From an uncultured Pelagibacteraceae bacterium (lineage in GTDB: Bacteria > Pseudomonadota > Alphaproteobacteria > Pelagibacterales > Pelagibacteraceae), in NCBI GenBank assembly GCA_902593445.1, contig CACJIJ010000012.1, positions 1 to 42,919 on the forward strand: a DNA stretch of 42,919 nt. Reading direction: 5' to 3'. Every line of letters begins with the position of its first letter. Position 1 is the stretch's first letter. Of the stretch, positions 29,014 through 37,111 are shown piece after piece. The position numbers were made by a program, and so were the translations under genes. The notes below the pieces were generated by a model. That model did no database searches. It saw only the letters and a program-made list of their open reading frames with translations, and was not told the DNA's origin.

Positions 29014-29485
29014 TTTCTTTACGTTTTTTGGCCCTCTGACCAAGAGGGTCATTAATTTTTTGTCTCATACTAGACATAAAGTCATAAATGAATGAATTTC
29101 TTTTAAAACCTGATTTTGTTGTAGCATCAACAATTTTTAAATTTTCCATATCATTTTGATTATAAAATTCCTTTTTTTTTAATATTCCATAATTGTCTAT
29201 TTCTAATACCAAGACATCATTTTTGAAAATTTTCATTCTGCCTAAGTTTTTTAATTTTGATTGAGTTTGTTTTCGTTCTATATAAATCCACACATCATTA
29301 TCAAATTTGCTAGTTGTAGAAGGGTTACCTAAAATCTTTCTTATATCATTCTTGTTGCTTTTATTTACAACAAGTGAAGCCTGTTTTTTTTCTAAAAAAG
29401 GAACTCCATGATGTTTTACCACAGGTTTAAACGAACAATTTGAGAGTATAAAAGATAAAAAAATTATATATAATATTTTATTCAT
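29000..29485 (-). CDS. bamE: Outer membrane assembly lipoprotein BamE (SmpA/OmlA family)
   Basis: A 161-residue lipoprotein with a short signal ending in LSNC (Cys17). The BamE fold follows: [20 protein letters not shown] with [13 protein letters not shown]. The C-terminal tail is basic. BamE is part of the BamABCDE complex that inserts beta-barrel proteins. Its last codons are written over the hppA stop and a hairpin (29030-29050). The start lies on top of the chaperone gene start on the other strand (two shared bases), so promoters for both must lie within the neighbouring genes. Confidence 0.85.
   Translation of the reverse strand: MNKILYIIFLSFILSNCSFKPVVKHHGVPFLEKKQASLVVNKSNKNDIRKILGNPSTTSKFDNDVWIYIERKQTQSKLKNLGRMKIFKNDVLVLEIDNYGILKKKEFYNQNDMENLKIVDATTKSGFKRNSFIYDFMSSMRQKINDPLGQRAKKRKEISQR
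29030..29061 (+). terminator. Hairpin terminator for hppA inside the bamE coding end
   Basis: GGCCCTCT (29030-29037), loop GACCA, AGAGGGTC (29043-29050) form an 8-bp stem with one G-T pair. ATTAATTTTTTG follows, with six Ts at 29056-29061. It begins 17 bases after the hppA stop, so it suits an intrinsic terminator for hppA. On the other strand it is within bamE codons, not followed by a T-run. Confidence 0.6.
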
Positions 29486-29951
29486 GAATGAAAAATATCT
29501 TAATATTTATAACAATTTAATAAATTACACTAGAAATAAAGATCTATATAAGTGTCTTGAAAGAGAGGATAATTTTTCTGATCGTTTAACATTATTTTTA
29601 TTACATTTTTCATTTTTTTTAAAAAACTTTAAAAATGAGGAAAATCAGAAAGTTTTGCAGGATATTTATGATTTTAATTTTCGACAATTGGAACTTAGTA
29701 TCAGAGAAATTGGTTATGGAGATCAATCAATTAATAAAAAAATGAAGGATTACATAAATTTATTTCATTCAATGGTTTCAGAAATTCACTTTTGGGATAA
29801 TTTAACTAAATCTGAAAAAACTAAAAAAATTTCATTTTTTTTAAGTGATTTTGGTAATATTGACGATTTGCTTGATTATTTTGAGGATTTTAACTTAAAT
29901 TTATCAAAAAAAACTTTGAATTCTTATTTAAAAAGTGTAAGTAACCCATAA
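29484..29951 (+). CDS. Ubiquinol-cytochrome c chaperone family protein (CBP3-like)
   Basis: A 155-residue helical protein, shorter than the usual 170-190. [39 protein letters not shown] and [16 protein letters not shown] match the CBP3/UQCC1 family, which assists cytochrome b assembly into the bc1 complex. Position just before rpmF and plsX and next to bamE is as in other Alphaproteobacteria. The DUF177 gene that often follows is absent; rpmF starts two bases later. Confidence 0.75.
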   Translation: MNEKYLNIYNNLINYTRNKDLYKCLEREDNFSDRLTLFLLHFSFFLKNFKNEENQKVLQDIYDFNFRQLELSIREIGYGDQSINKKMKDYINLFHSMVSEIHFWDNLTKSEKTKKISFFLSDFGNIDDLLDYFEDFNLNLSKKTLNSYLKSVSNP

Positions 29952-29953
29952 TT

Positions 29954-30136
29954 ATGGCAGTTCCAAAGCGAAAACAGACCCCTTCCAGAACTGGAATGAG
30001 AAGAGCTCAGACGATGAAATTTTCAACTAAAAATATTGTTGAGGACAAAAAATCAGGCGAATATAGGCTTTCTCATCATTTAGACCTTAAAACAGGTATG
30101 TATAAGGGAAGACAAGTTTTAGACCCAAAAGAATAG
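29954..30136 (+). CDS. rpmF: 50S ribosomal protein L32
   Basis: A 60-residue protein opening [19 protein letters not shown], the universal L32 start, and continuing [20 protein letters not shown]. It lacks the zinc-binding cysteines, as in many proteobacterial L32. The rpmF-plsX pairing is widely conserved in bacteria. Confidence 0.95.
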   Translation: MAVPKRKQTPSRTGMRRAQTMKFSTKNIVEDKKSGEYRLSHHLDLKTGMYKGRQVLDPKE

Positions 30137-30155
30137 TATAATATAATCTATTAAA

Positions 30156-31157
30156 ATGTCAGATTTGATTAAAATTGCAGTTGATGCAATGGGTGGTGAT
30201 GGATCACCAAAGAAAATAATAGATGGTATTATTTTAAATAATTCCACAAATAAAAATAATTTTTTCAAAATTTTTGGAGACAAAAATAAAATAGACTCCT
30301 TAATTAAAGGAAAAATATCTTCGGAATTTTATGAATTAATCCATACAGAGAAAAAAATTGAAAGCACTGATAGTCCTTTAGAGGGTGCAAAAAGAGGCAA
30401 AGATACAAGTATGTGGCTTGCTATTCAAAGTGTAAAAGATAAAGAAACAGATATTGTTATATCTGCAGGTAATACTGGAGCTTTGCTAGTTGTATCAAAA
30501 TTAAATTTAAAAATGATTGAGAATATAGACAAACCAGCTTTATCTGCTTTATGGCCAAATAAAAAAGGTATGAGTGTTGTTTTAGATTTAGGAGCTAATA
30601 TCGAATGTAGTTCTAAAAATCTATTAGACTTTTCAATTATGGGAGCTTCTTTATACACCTCACTTTATCCGAATGACAAACCAAACGTAGCATTATTAAA
30701 TATCGGTTCAGAAGAATTAAAAGGAAATGAGACTATCAAAGAAACTTATCAATTATTAAATGAAAAAAAATCAGATAATTATAACTTTGCAGGTTACATT
30801 GAAGGAAATCATCTTATGGATGGAGAGGTTAATGTAATAGTTTCAGACGGTTTTACAGGAAATGTTGCATTAAAAACAGCAGAGGGTACTGCGAATTTTA
30901 TCACCAGTGAATTAAAAAATGCAATGACAGGTACATTAATAGGTAAAATTTCATCTTTATTAAATATATCAAACTTAACGAAATTTAAGAAAAGACTAGA
31001 TCCAAGACTATATAATGGAGCAATTTTTATTGGTTTAGATTCTCCAGTTGTTAAAAGTCATGGTGGAACTGACTATATTGGCTTTTCAAACTCTTTAGAT
31101 GTTTGTCATAGAATTGTAAAAGGTAATTTGATAGAAAAGATTAAGCAAAATATTTAA
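30156..31157 (+). CDS. plsX: Phosphate acyltransferase PlsX
   Basis: A 333-residue enzyme. IAVDAMGGDGSPKKIIDGI is the N-terminal signature; VISAGNTGALLVVSKL, ALLNIGSEELKGNE and VNVIVSDGFTGNVALKTAEG follow in the family order. It makes acyl-phosphate from acyl-ACP for phospholipid synthesis. In related genomes fabH follows; here ihfA begins two bases after the stop. Confidence 0.95.
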   Translation: MSDLIKIAVDAMGGDGSPKKIIDGIILNNSTNKNNFFKIFGDKNKIDSLIKGKISSEFYELIHTEKKIESTDSPLEGAKRGKDTSMWLAIQSVKDKETDIVISAGNTGALLVVSKLNLKMIENIDKPALSALWPNKKGMSVVLDLGANIECSSKNLLDFSIMGASLYTSLYPNDKPNVALLNIGSEELKGNETIKETYQLLNEKKSDNYNFAGYIEGNHLMDGEVNVIVSDGFTGNVALKTAEGTANFITSELKNAMTGTLIGKISSLLNISNLTKFKKRLDPRLYNGAIFIGLDSPVVKSHGGTDYIGFSNSLDVCHRIVKGNLIEKIKQNI

Positions 31158-31158
31158 T

Positions 31159-31458
31159 ATGAGAATTAATTTAACTAAAAAAGACTTAGTTAATTTGGTT
31201 TATATGCAGCTTGGTTTTTCAAAACAAATATCAGAAAATTTAATTGAGGATTTTTTATCAACTATAGTTACTAACATCAAAAACGAAAAAAAATTAAAAT
31301 TATCTAAATTTGGAACTTTTTCTATTAGACAAAAAAAATCTAGGATTGGTAGAAACCCAAAAACTAAAGAAAAAAAAGTAATTTCAAGCAGAGATGTCGT
31401 ATTGTTTAAGCCATCAAAGGAATTTAAAGAATTTGTTAATTTAAAGGATAATGGATAA
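31159..31458 (+). CDS. ihfA: Integration host factor alpha-type (HU/IHF family) protein
   Basis: A 99-residue DNA-bending protein. LTKKDLVNLVYMQLGFSKQ at the start, KLSKFGTFSIRQKKSRIGRN plus PKT in the DNA-intercalating arm, and VVLFKPSKEFKEFVN at the end fit the IHF alpha pattern, and so does the position between plsX and a MerR gene. The distinction from HU rests on that context. Confidence 0.85.
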   Translation: MRINLTKKDLVNLVYMQLGFSKQISENLIEDFLSTIVTNIKNEKKLKLSKFGTFSIRQKKSRIGRNPKTKEKKVISSRDVVLFKPSKEFKEFVNLKDNG

Positions 31459-31834
31459 ATCAAATAGTGCTTACAAAACTATTGGTGAAGTAGCTAAAAT
31501 ATTAAATCTTAAATCAAATGATAAAGGAGCTTTACCGACACATGTAATTAGATTTTGGGAAACTCAATTTAAACAAATTAAACCAAAGATATTAAATTCT
31601 AATAGAAGATATTATGATGAAAAAACAATAAATCTTCTTAAAAAAGTTAAATTCTTACTTAAAGATCAAGGTATGACAATAAAGGGTGTAAAAAAAATAT
31701 TAAATAATGATGATTCTTTAAAGCTTGACGAAATTGCAGATAAATCTATAAGGACTGAAAATTTAAGAAATAAGTTACAAAAAATTTCTAATAAATTAAA
31801 AGAATTAAAAAATGGCAAAAAAAACACACGTTAA
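31451..31834 (+). CDS. MerR family transcriptional regulator
   Basis: A 127-residue protein. The helix-turn-helix YKTIGEVAKILNL and wing HVIRFWETQFKQIKPKILNS are followed by RRYYDEKTINLLKKVKFLL, typical of the MerR group next to ihfA in Alphaproteobacteria. The C-terminal coiled-coil is short and has no effector-binding cysteines or domain, so the signal, if any, is unknown. It overlaps ihfA by eight bases and rpmG by 23. Confidence 0.85.
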   Translation: MDKSNSAYKTIGEVAKILNLKSNDKGALPTHVIRFWETQFKQIKPKILNSNRRYYDEKTINLLKKVKFLLKDQGMTIKGVKKILNNDDSLKLDEIADKSIRTENLRNKLQKISNKLKELKNGKKNTR

Positions 31835-32003
31835 AGTAAGAATGGTTCCAGAGGCTAAACCTGATAGCCCTTACTTCTATTATGTAAAAAAACCTGCTGG
31901 AGGTGAGAAAGCCAAAGTTAAACTTTCAGCAAAGAAATATAATCCGGATACTAGAAAACACGAAATGTTTGTGGAAAAAAAGCTTCCACCACACAGTAAG
32001 TAA
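31812..32003 (+). CDS. rpmG: 50S ribosomal protein L33
   Basis: A 63-residue basic protein aligning with alphaproteobacterial L33: KVRMVPEAKPDSPYFYYVKK corresponds to the conserved KIKLxSxxxTGFFYVTKK, and KKYNPDTRKHEMFVEKKL to KYDPxxRKHVxFKExKIK. It lacks the zinc cysteines (C-minus type). It is somewhat long, with an AGGE-containing insertion and a PPHSK tail. Its ATG lies 23 bases inside merR. Confidence 0.82.
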   Translation: MAKKTHVKVRMVPEAKPDSPYFYYVKKPAGGEKAKVKLSAKKYNPDTRKHEMFVEKKLPPHSK

Positions 32004-32294
32004 TTATTTTTTTTTAAAGTTTCTCTTTTCGTAATCGATATAAGACAAAATCATATTTTTCCATATACGATTAGTAATTTTAGGATCAATCTTTAGTTTT
32101 TTAGATTTTGAGTGAATTTTTTTAAGTATATAATTGATACGTTTTTTATCTACTATTTCTTTCTTAAATTCTTTGAGCTTTAAAACTTCTTTTACAAGAT
32201 TTGTTCTATATTTAATTAAAGATAATAACTTATTATCTAACTTATCCAATTTAGATCTTATTATTTCTAATTTTTTTTTGTTTTTAGGCGACAT
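32004..32294 (-). CDS. Chorismate mutase, AroQ type
   Basis: A 96-residue helical protein. Arg13, Arg30 and Lys41 keep the spacing of the active-site residues Arg11, Arg28 and Lys39 of E. coli chorismate mutase, and DKKRINYIL carries the next Arg. It converts chorismate to prephenate for phenylalanine and tyrosine. It is free-standing, with no prephenate dehydratase fused. It meets rpmG tail to tail with no gap and is divergent from ctaA by 40 bases. Confidence 0.8.
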   Translation of the reverse strand: MSPKNKKKLEIIRSKLDKLDNKLLSLIKYRTNLVKEVLKLKEFKKEIVDKKRINYILKKIHSKSKKLKIDPKITNRIWKNMILSYIDYEKRNFKKK

Positions 32295-32334
32295 TTAATT
32301 TATTGGTTTAATTAATAATTATTATATTTATTTA

Positions 32335-33363
32335 ATGATGTATAGTCAGAATTATTCTCTAAATTCTCAATTAAAAATATGGATGATCACCTTATTAGTG
32401 ATGATCGTGCTTATTATTTTAGTAGGGGGTCTAACTAGATTAACAGACTCTGGACTATCTATTACTAGTTGGGAACTTTTTATTGGCTCATTACCCCCTT
32501 CAACAAATGATAAATGGATAGAATATTTTGATCTTTATAAAACAATACCTGAATTTAAAGAGCAAAATTTTAATATGACTTTAAATGAATTTAAAATTAT
32601 TTTTTGGTGGGAATGGGCGCATCGTCAATTGGGAAGATTAATTGGTCTAACTGTTCTTTTTCCAATGATCTTTTTTACAATTAAAAATGGTTTTTGGATT
32701 TTAAGAAAATATTCAATTATTTTTTTCCTAGTGTGTTTTCAAGGATTTATCGGATGGTATATGGTTTCAAGTGGATTGGTTGATAGAGTTGATGTTAGTC
32801 ATTATAGATTATCATTACATTTAGTTACAGCTTTTATTATTTTATCTATAGTTTTTTGGAAATATTTAAATCTAACTGATATAAAAATTAATCAAATTAA
32901 TATTAAATTTAACTCAGTTAAATTCTTTCTTTTATTATTATTTTTACAATTAATAATTGGAGCTTTTGTGTCTGGGATGGATGCAGGAAAAATATATAAT
33001 ACCTGGCCTCTTATGGGCTCATCATATTTTCCTGATGACAGTGTCATCACTGATTTTTTTAATCTTGCAGTATTTGATGATCAATCACTAGTTCAATTTA
33101 TTCATAGAAATTTAGCATATTTAATTGTGATAATATATTTTTACATACTTTATTTTGTTTTAAAAAACGGAAATATAAATTTAAGAACCCCAATTTTTAT
33201 CATTGGAATTGTTTTATTGTTTCAAATATTTTTGGGAGTTCTTACAATTTTATCTGGAGTTAAAATGCTTTATGCATCTTTACACCAGATAAATTCTATT
33301 TTAATAATACTTTCAACCTTGTATTTTCTTTATATTGTAGAATATAAAGAGTCCATTTATTAG
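32335..33363 (+). CDS. ctaA: Heme A synthase
   Basis: A 342-residue membrane protein with eight predicted helices. VGGLTRLTDSGLSITSWE is the classic opening. Histidines in WWEWAHRQLGRLIG, SHYRLSLHL, FIHRNLAYL and SLHQINSI fit the four heme ligands of the COX15/CtaA family. It oxidises heme O to heme A for cytochrome c oxidase in the inner membrane. Two ATGs in a row (32335, 32338) leave the start ambiguous by one residue. Confidence 0.93.
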   Translation: MMYSQNYSLNSQLKIWMITLLVMIVLIILVGGLTRLTDSGLSITSWELFIGSLPPSTNDKWIEYFDLYKTIPEFKEQNFNMTLNEFKIIFWWEWAHRQLGRLIGLTVLFPMIFFTIKNGFWILRKYSIIFFLVCFQGFIGWYMVSSGLVDRVDVSHYRLSLHLVTAFIILSIVFWKYLNLTDIKINQINIKFNSVKFFLLLLFLQLIIGAFVSGMDAGKIYNTWPLMGSSYFPDDSVITDFFNLAVFDDQSLVQFIHRNLAYLIVIIYFYILYFVLKNGNINLRTPIFIIGIVLLFQIFLGVLTILSGVKMLYASLHQINSILIILSTLYFLYIVEYKESIY

Positions 33364-33392
33364 TCTCTATTCGTAGATATTATAACCACAAA

Positions 33393-34721
33393 TTAGCTGA
33401 CAGCTTTTAAATTACCCTTTGAGGATTTATTCAATGCTTGATCTAGATCCTCAATAATATCATCAATGTGTTCAATACCGATACAAAGTCTTACATAACT
33501 TTGGGTAACACCTGAAGCAGCTAGTTCTTTCTCATTTAATTGACTATGAGTTGTACTTGCTGGATGAATTGCTAAACTTCTAGCATCACCTATATTAGCA
33601 ACGTGATAGAACATTTTTAAAGACTCGATAAATTTTTTACCAGCCTCAATTCCACCCTTAAGCTCGATACCAATCATTGGTCCATTTCCACCTTTGAGAT
33701 ATTTTTTTGCTCTATCAGCGATAGGTTTATCGTGTTCTGTCGAATAAATAACTTTTGTTACTTCTTTATGTTTTTTAAGAAAATCAACAACATATTCAGC
33801 ATTAGCGCAATGCTGTCTCATTCTTAATGCTACTGTTTCAAGACCTTGAATTATTGCAAAGGCGTTATCTGGTGCCAAAGCCGATCCTAAATCTCTTAAT
33901 AAACAAACTCTTGCTCTAACAGCAAAAGGAACATTAGCACCAGTTAATTCTGGTACTGCTTTTCCCCAAATTACACCGCCATAACTCGCATCTGGTTCGT
34001 TAAACAATGGTTGCCTTTTAGGATCTGCTGTCCAATCAAAATTACCACTATCAACAATACTTCCTGCTACTGCTGTGCCATGCCCACCTATGTATTTTGT
34101 TAGTGAATGAATTACTACAGCAGCACCATGTTCTATTGGTTTACAAATAACAGGGGATGCAGTGTTGTCCATTATTAAAGGTATATTATATTTTTTTCCA
34201 ATGTCAGAAACTTCCTTTATTGGAAAAACTCTTAAATATGGATTTGGTAAAGTTTCACCATAAAAAGCTCTAGTTTTATCATCTATTAACTTTTCAAAAT
34301 TTTCAGGATTACTTGGATCTGCATATCTAATTTCTATACCAAGTTTACTAAGAGTATGTGTGAATAAAGATACAGTTCCACCATAAAGATCTGTTGAACT
34401 AACTATATTATCACCTGCTTGAGCAACATTTAGTATAGCAAAAGTTGAGGCTGTTTGTCCTGAGGATACAGTTAAACACGCAAGTCCTCCTTCAAGTGCA
34501 GCTACTCTTTTTTCCAACACATCATTTGTTGGGTTCATTATCCTTGTATAAATATTACCAAACTCTTTAAGAGCGAAAAGGTTAGCAGCGTGTTCTGTGT
34601 TGTTAAATTGATATGATGTTGTTCTATAAATTGGAACAGCCACAGCGTTCGTTGCTGGATCGCTTCTATAATCACCACCGTGTATAGCTATAGTTTCAGG
34701 GTTATTTCTTTTTTTAGTCAT
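33393..34721 (-). CDS. metY: O-acetylhomoserine aminocarboxypropyltransferase (sulfhydrylase)
   Basis: A 442-residue Cys/Met-metabolism PLP enzyme. TIAIHGGDYRSDPATNAVAV, YTRIMNPTNDVLEKRVAALE and the PLP lysine in IHSLTKYIGGHGTAVAG are diagnostic; the length and insertions favour MetY over MetB/MetZ. It forms homocysteine or methionine from O-acetylhomoserine plus sulfide or methanethiol, which suits SAR11's dependence on reduced sulfur such as DMSP. The 131 bases upstream carry two SAM-sensing RNA elements, and the AGGAG ribosome site belongs to the nearer one. Confidence 0.95.
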   Translation of the reverse strand: MTKKRNNPETIAIHGGDYRSDPATNAVAVPIYRTTSYQFNNTEHAANLFALKEFGNIYTRIMNPTNDVLEKRVAALEGGLACLTVSSGQTASTFAILNVAQAGDNIVSSTDLYGGTVSLFTHTLSKLGIEIRYADPSNPENFEKLIDDKTRAFYGETLPNPYLRVFPIKEVSDIGKKYNIPLIMDNTASPVICKPIEHGAAVVIHSLTKYIGGHGTAVAGSIVDSGNFDWTADPKRQPLFNEPDASYGGVIWGKAVPELTGANVPFAVRARVCLLRDLGSALAPDNAFAIIQGLETVALRMRQHCANAEYVVDFLKKHKEVTKVIYSTEHDKPIADRAKKYLKGGNGPMIGIELKGGIEAGKKFIESLKMFYHVANIGDARSLAIHPASTTHSQLNEKELAASGVTQSYVRLCIGIEHIDDIIEDLDQALNKSSKGNLKAVS

Positions 34722-34785
34722 TTTACTCCTTTTTTAGTGCTTCAACATTATGTTAGGCGCACAATATAGTTCAAATGCCTACCGA
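34722..34785 (-). promoter_or_regulatory. SAM-V-like riboswitch covering the metY ribosome-binding site
   Basis: On the minus strand the stem TAGGC/GCCTA (5 bp; plus-strand 34777-34781 and 34754-34758) closes a loop CATTTGAACTATATTGTG. Downstream GCACTAAAAAAGGAG follows (34726-34740); its GCAC can pair with GTGC in the loop to make a pseudoknot. This is the SAM-II/SAM-V core (ATTTGA...ATTG...CTAAAAAGG). The AGGAG is the metY Shine-Dalgarno, five bases from ATG, so SAM binding would be expected to hide it. Confidence 0.8.
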
Positions 34786-34802
34786 TTTTATTAATTTTAT
34801 GA

Positions 34803-34852
34803 AATTTCCATTTTAGCAGTTATAAGCCCGCAATAGGATCAAATCGGCTATT
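34803..34852 (-). promoter_or_regulatory. SAM-II riboswitch aptamer upstream of metY
   Basis: On the minus strand AGCC (34846-34849) pairs with GGCT (34825-34828), enclosing GATTTGATCCTATTGC. Then TATAACTGCTAAAATGGAAA supplies the pseudoknot strand. Compared with the Agrobacterium metX SAM-II aptamer (loop TGATTTAACCGTATTGCA, tail GCTAAAAAGG), core positions agree closely. It lies about 45 bases upstream of the SAM-V-like element. Confidence 0.82.
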
Positions 34853-34895
34853 AACTTTTAGCAGAATAGCACCATTTTGCAAGGTAAATATAAAA

Positions 34896-34923
34896 TTGAC
34901 TTTGAATTATTTAATAGTATTAA
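34896..34923 (+). promoter_or_regulatory. Possible rplM promoter
   Basis: TTGACT (34896-34901) and TATTAA (34918-34923) are spaced by 16 bases. A start near 34930 would leave almost no leader before the rplM ATG at 34934, where no Shine-Dalgarno is visible. Either the message is nearly leaderless or the true promoter is further upstream. Confidence 0.3.
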
Positions 34924-34933
34924 TCCTCGCACA

Positions 34934-35392
34934 ATGACAAAATTTGTAAAAAAAGATCATGTAACATCATCTTGGTACGAAATTGATGCTAAAAATGCTG
35001 TTGTAGGAAGATTAGCAACAGTTGTATCAAATATCATAAGAGGAAAGAATAAAACTACATATACACCTCATATGGATGATGGTGATTTTGTTGTTGTTAA
35101 AAATATTGAACAAGCAAAATTTACAGGTAAAAAATTTCAAGATAAAAAATATTATAGACATACAGGACATCCTGGAGGAATAAAAGTTACTACACCAGAA
35201 AAACTTCATAATAAAAAACCTGGGGAAACTTTAAAAATGGCTGTTAAAAGAATGTTGCCAGGTGGAGTGCTGGGTAGAAAACAATTAACAAAACTAAAAA
35301 TATATGCTGGTAACGACCATCCACATTCTGCACAAAATCCGACTGTTATTGAATTAGACAAATTAAATAGTAAAAATATAGCTAGAAACTAA
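34934..35392 (+). CDS. rplM: 50S ribosomal protein L13
   Basis: 152 residues from ATG 34934. The frame stays open back to 34877, but the extra 19 residues are not conserved and the family start MTKFVKKDHVTSSWYEIDA lies here. VVGRLATVVSNIIRGKNKTT, KYYRHTGHPGGIK and AVKRMLPGGVLGRKQLTKLK follow the L13 pattern. It pairs with rpsI as in nearly all bacteria. Confidence 0.96.
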   Translation: MTKFVKKDHVTSSWYEIDAKNAVVGRLATVVSNIIRGKNKTTYTPHMDDGDFVVVKNIEQAKFTGKKFQDKKYYRHTGHPGGIKVTTPEKLHNKKPGETLKMAVKRMLPGGVLGRKQLTKLKIYAGNDHPHSAQNPTVIELDKLNSKNIARN

Positions 35393-35393
35393 G

Positions 35394-35831
35394 ATGGAAA
35401 ATACTCAATCAACTACAAAAACTCCAAAATTAAAATTAGATTTTAAAGATAGCAAATATGCTACTGGTAGAAGAAAAACATCGATAGCAAAAGTTTGGTT
35501 AAAAAAAGGTTCTGGTAAAATTTATGTAAATGGTAAATTATTTAGTGATTATTTTGCTGACGAAACTCATAAAATGCAAATTACGAGACCTTTTGAAATT
35601 ATAAATCAAGCCACAGACTACGATGTAAGATGTAGTGTAAAGGGTGGAGGACCTACAGGTCAAGCGGGAGCTATGGTCCATGGAATTTCAAAAGCTTTAG
35701 TGTTATTTGATGAAAATTTAAAAACCACCTTAAAAACAGAGAAACTTACTACCAGAGACTCAAGAGCAGTTGAAAGAAAAAAACCTGGTAGAAGAAAAGC
35801 TAGAAGAAGCTTCCAATTCTCTAAAAGATAA
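35394..35831 (+). CDS. rpsI: 30S ribosomal protein S9
   Basis: A 145-residue protein. YATGRRKTSIAKVWLKKGSG begins the conserved core (about 22-41); GGGPTGQAGAMVHGISKAL and the C-terminal KKPGRRKARRSFQFSKR, whose tail reaches the P-site tRNA, are standard. An N-terminal extension of about 20 residues precedes the core. A T-rich stretch without a clear hairpin follows the stop. Confidence 0.96.
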   Translation: MENTQSTTKTPKLKLDFKDSKYATGRRKTSIAKVWLKKGSGKIYVNGKLFSDYFADETHKMQITRPFEIINQATDYDVRCSVKGGGPTGQAGAMVHGISKALVLFDENLKTTLKTEKLTTRDSRAVERKKPGRRKARRSFQFSKR

Positions 35832-35864
35832 TTTTTTTTTAATTTTTAACTGTTATAATAAGAA

Positions 35865-36887
35865 ATGCCTAAGCTTAATGCATTAGTAGCTGGATCAACT
35901 GGATATATTGGTGTTCAATTAATTAAATTATTAGTTAAACACAAACATATTAATATTAAATATCTTTGTGGAAATTCTTCTGTCGGTAAAAGCATTAAAT
36001 TTTATGATAAATCTTTATCTAAATATAAATTACCAAAAATTTTAAAATTTAACAAAAAATTAATAAAAGATGTTGATATAGTTTTTACAGCACTTCCAAA
36101 TGGTGAAGCACAAGATATATCTAAGCATGTAGGCAAAAATCATACATTGATAGATCTTGCTGCAGATTTTAGATTAGAAAAAGCTTCTGATTATTTAAAG
36201 TGGTATAGACAAAAACATCGAGCAACAAATTTAATTAAAAAAAGTATTTATTTACTACCTGAAATAAATAGAAAAGAGATTAATAAATATAATATTATTT
36301 CATGCCCAGGATGTTATCCAACATCAATATTGCTACCTCTTTTTCCTTTATTTAAGAAAAATTTAATTAAATTTAATAATATAATAATCGATTCAAAATC
36401 TGGATATTCAGGTGCTGGTAGAGGAGTTCATAAAAAATATAAAGATAAAAATCTATATGAGTCTTTGAGTGCATACGGTGTTGGCTTTCATCGTCATAAT
36501 TCTGAGATAGATCAAATGTTAAGAAAATTTACTAAGAAAAAATTTCAATTTAGTTTTACTCCTCACTTGTCACCAATGTTTAAGGGTATTCTGAGTACTA
36601 TATATGTTGACTTAGAAAATAATATTACACAATCAAAAGTACTAAATACGTTAGCTAATTTTTATAAAAAAGAAAAATTTGTAAAAATATTAAAGTCTGA
36701 CTCTTTATTAAGTACTAATGACGTAATAAATACAAATAATTGCTATATTTCAGTATGCAAATCTAAATATAGTAATAAAATAATAATTCTTTCTGCTATT
36801 GATAATTTAATTAAAGGTGGTGCAGGCCAAGCCGTGCAAAATTTAAATAATAAATTTAATTTTCCTGAACAGACTGGACTAAAATGA
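35865..36887 (+). CDS. argC: N-acetyl-gamma-glutamyl-phosphate reductase
   Basis: A 340-residue dehydrogenase. The N-terminal NADP fold is ALVAGSTGYIGVQLIKLL; the catalytic Cys150 is in ISCPGCYPTSILLPL; the active-site histidine region is GVGFHRHNSEIDQML; and IKGGAGQAVQNLN is the conserved C-terminal motif. It makes N-acetylglutamate semialdehyde in arginine synthesis. Its stop overlaps the start of the small lipoprotein gene by four bases. Confidence 0.95.
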   Translation: MPKLNALVAGSTGYIGVQLIKLLVKHKHINIKYLCGNSSVGKSIKFYDKSLSKYKLPKILKFNKKLIKDVDIVFTALPNGEAQDISKHVGKNHTLIDLAADFRLEKASDYLKWYRQKHRATNLIKKSIYLLPEINRKEINKYNIISCPGCYPTSILLPLFPLFKKNLIKFNNIIIDSKSGYSGAGRGVHKKYKDKNLYESLSAYGVGFHRHNSEIDQMLRKFTKKKFQFSFTPHLSPMFKGILSTIYVDLENNITQSKVLNTLANFYKKEKFVKILKSDSLLSTNDVINTNNCYISVCKSKYSNKIIILSAIDNLIKGGAGQAVQNLNNKFNFPEQTGLK

Positions 36888-37111
36888 GAATTTTTTTAAT
36901 ATTTTTTTTTTCGTTAATGTTGGTCAATTGTTCTTTAAATAAAGATTCTCAGTATTGGACAGAAAATTCTATTGAAAGTAAAACTAATCAAAAAAAATTA
37001 AATGAAATATTGAAAAAGACAGACGATATAACGTCAATGACATTAGAAGAATATCAGATTTATATAGATGACTATACAAAAAAAAGTAAATATCCAGATA
37101 TAACTAAATGA
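36884..37111 (+). CDS. Small putative lipoprotein of unknown function
   Basis: A 75-residue protein not recognised as any family. A hydrophobic N-terminus (IFLIFFFSLMLVNC) ends in a lipobox with Cys16, so it is probably lipidated. The mature part (about 60 residues) is charged and likely helical (KTNQKKLNEILKKTDDITS, LEEYQIYIDDYTKKS). It overlaps argC and hom by four bases at each end (ATGA), so all three are probably translated together. Nothing links it to amino-acid synthesis apart from position. Confidence 0.75.
   Translation: MRIFLIFFFSLMLVNCSLNKDSQYWTENSIESKTNQKKLNEILKKTDDITSMTLEEYQIYIDDYTKKSKYPDITK

Noticed and set aside
31200..31463. An 87-residue open frame antisense to ihfA.
   Set aside because: It mirrors the ihfA codons and has no recognisable motif or ribosome site; a shadow of the real gene, as are other long antisense frames here.
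34877..34933. A 19-residue N-terminal extension of L13.
   Set aside because: Not conserved in L13, overlaps the likely promoter, and the family-typical start is the ATG at 34934.
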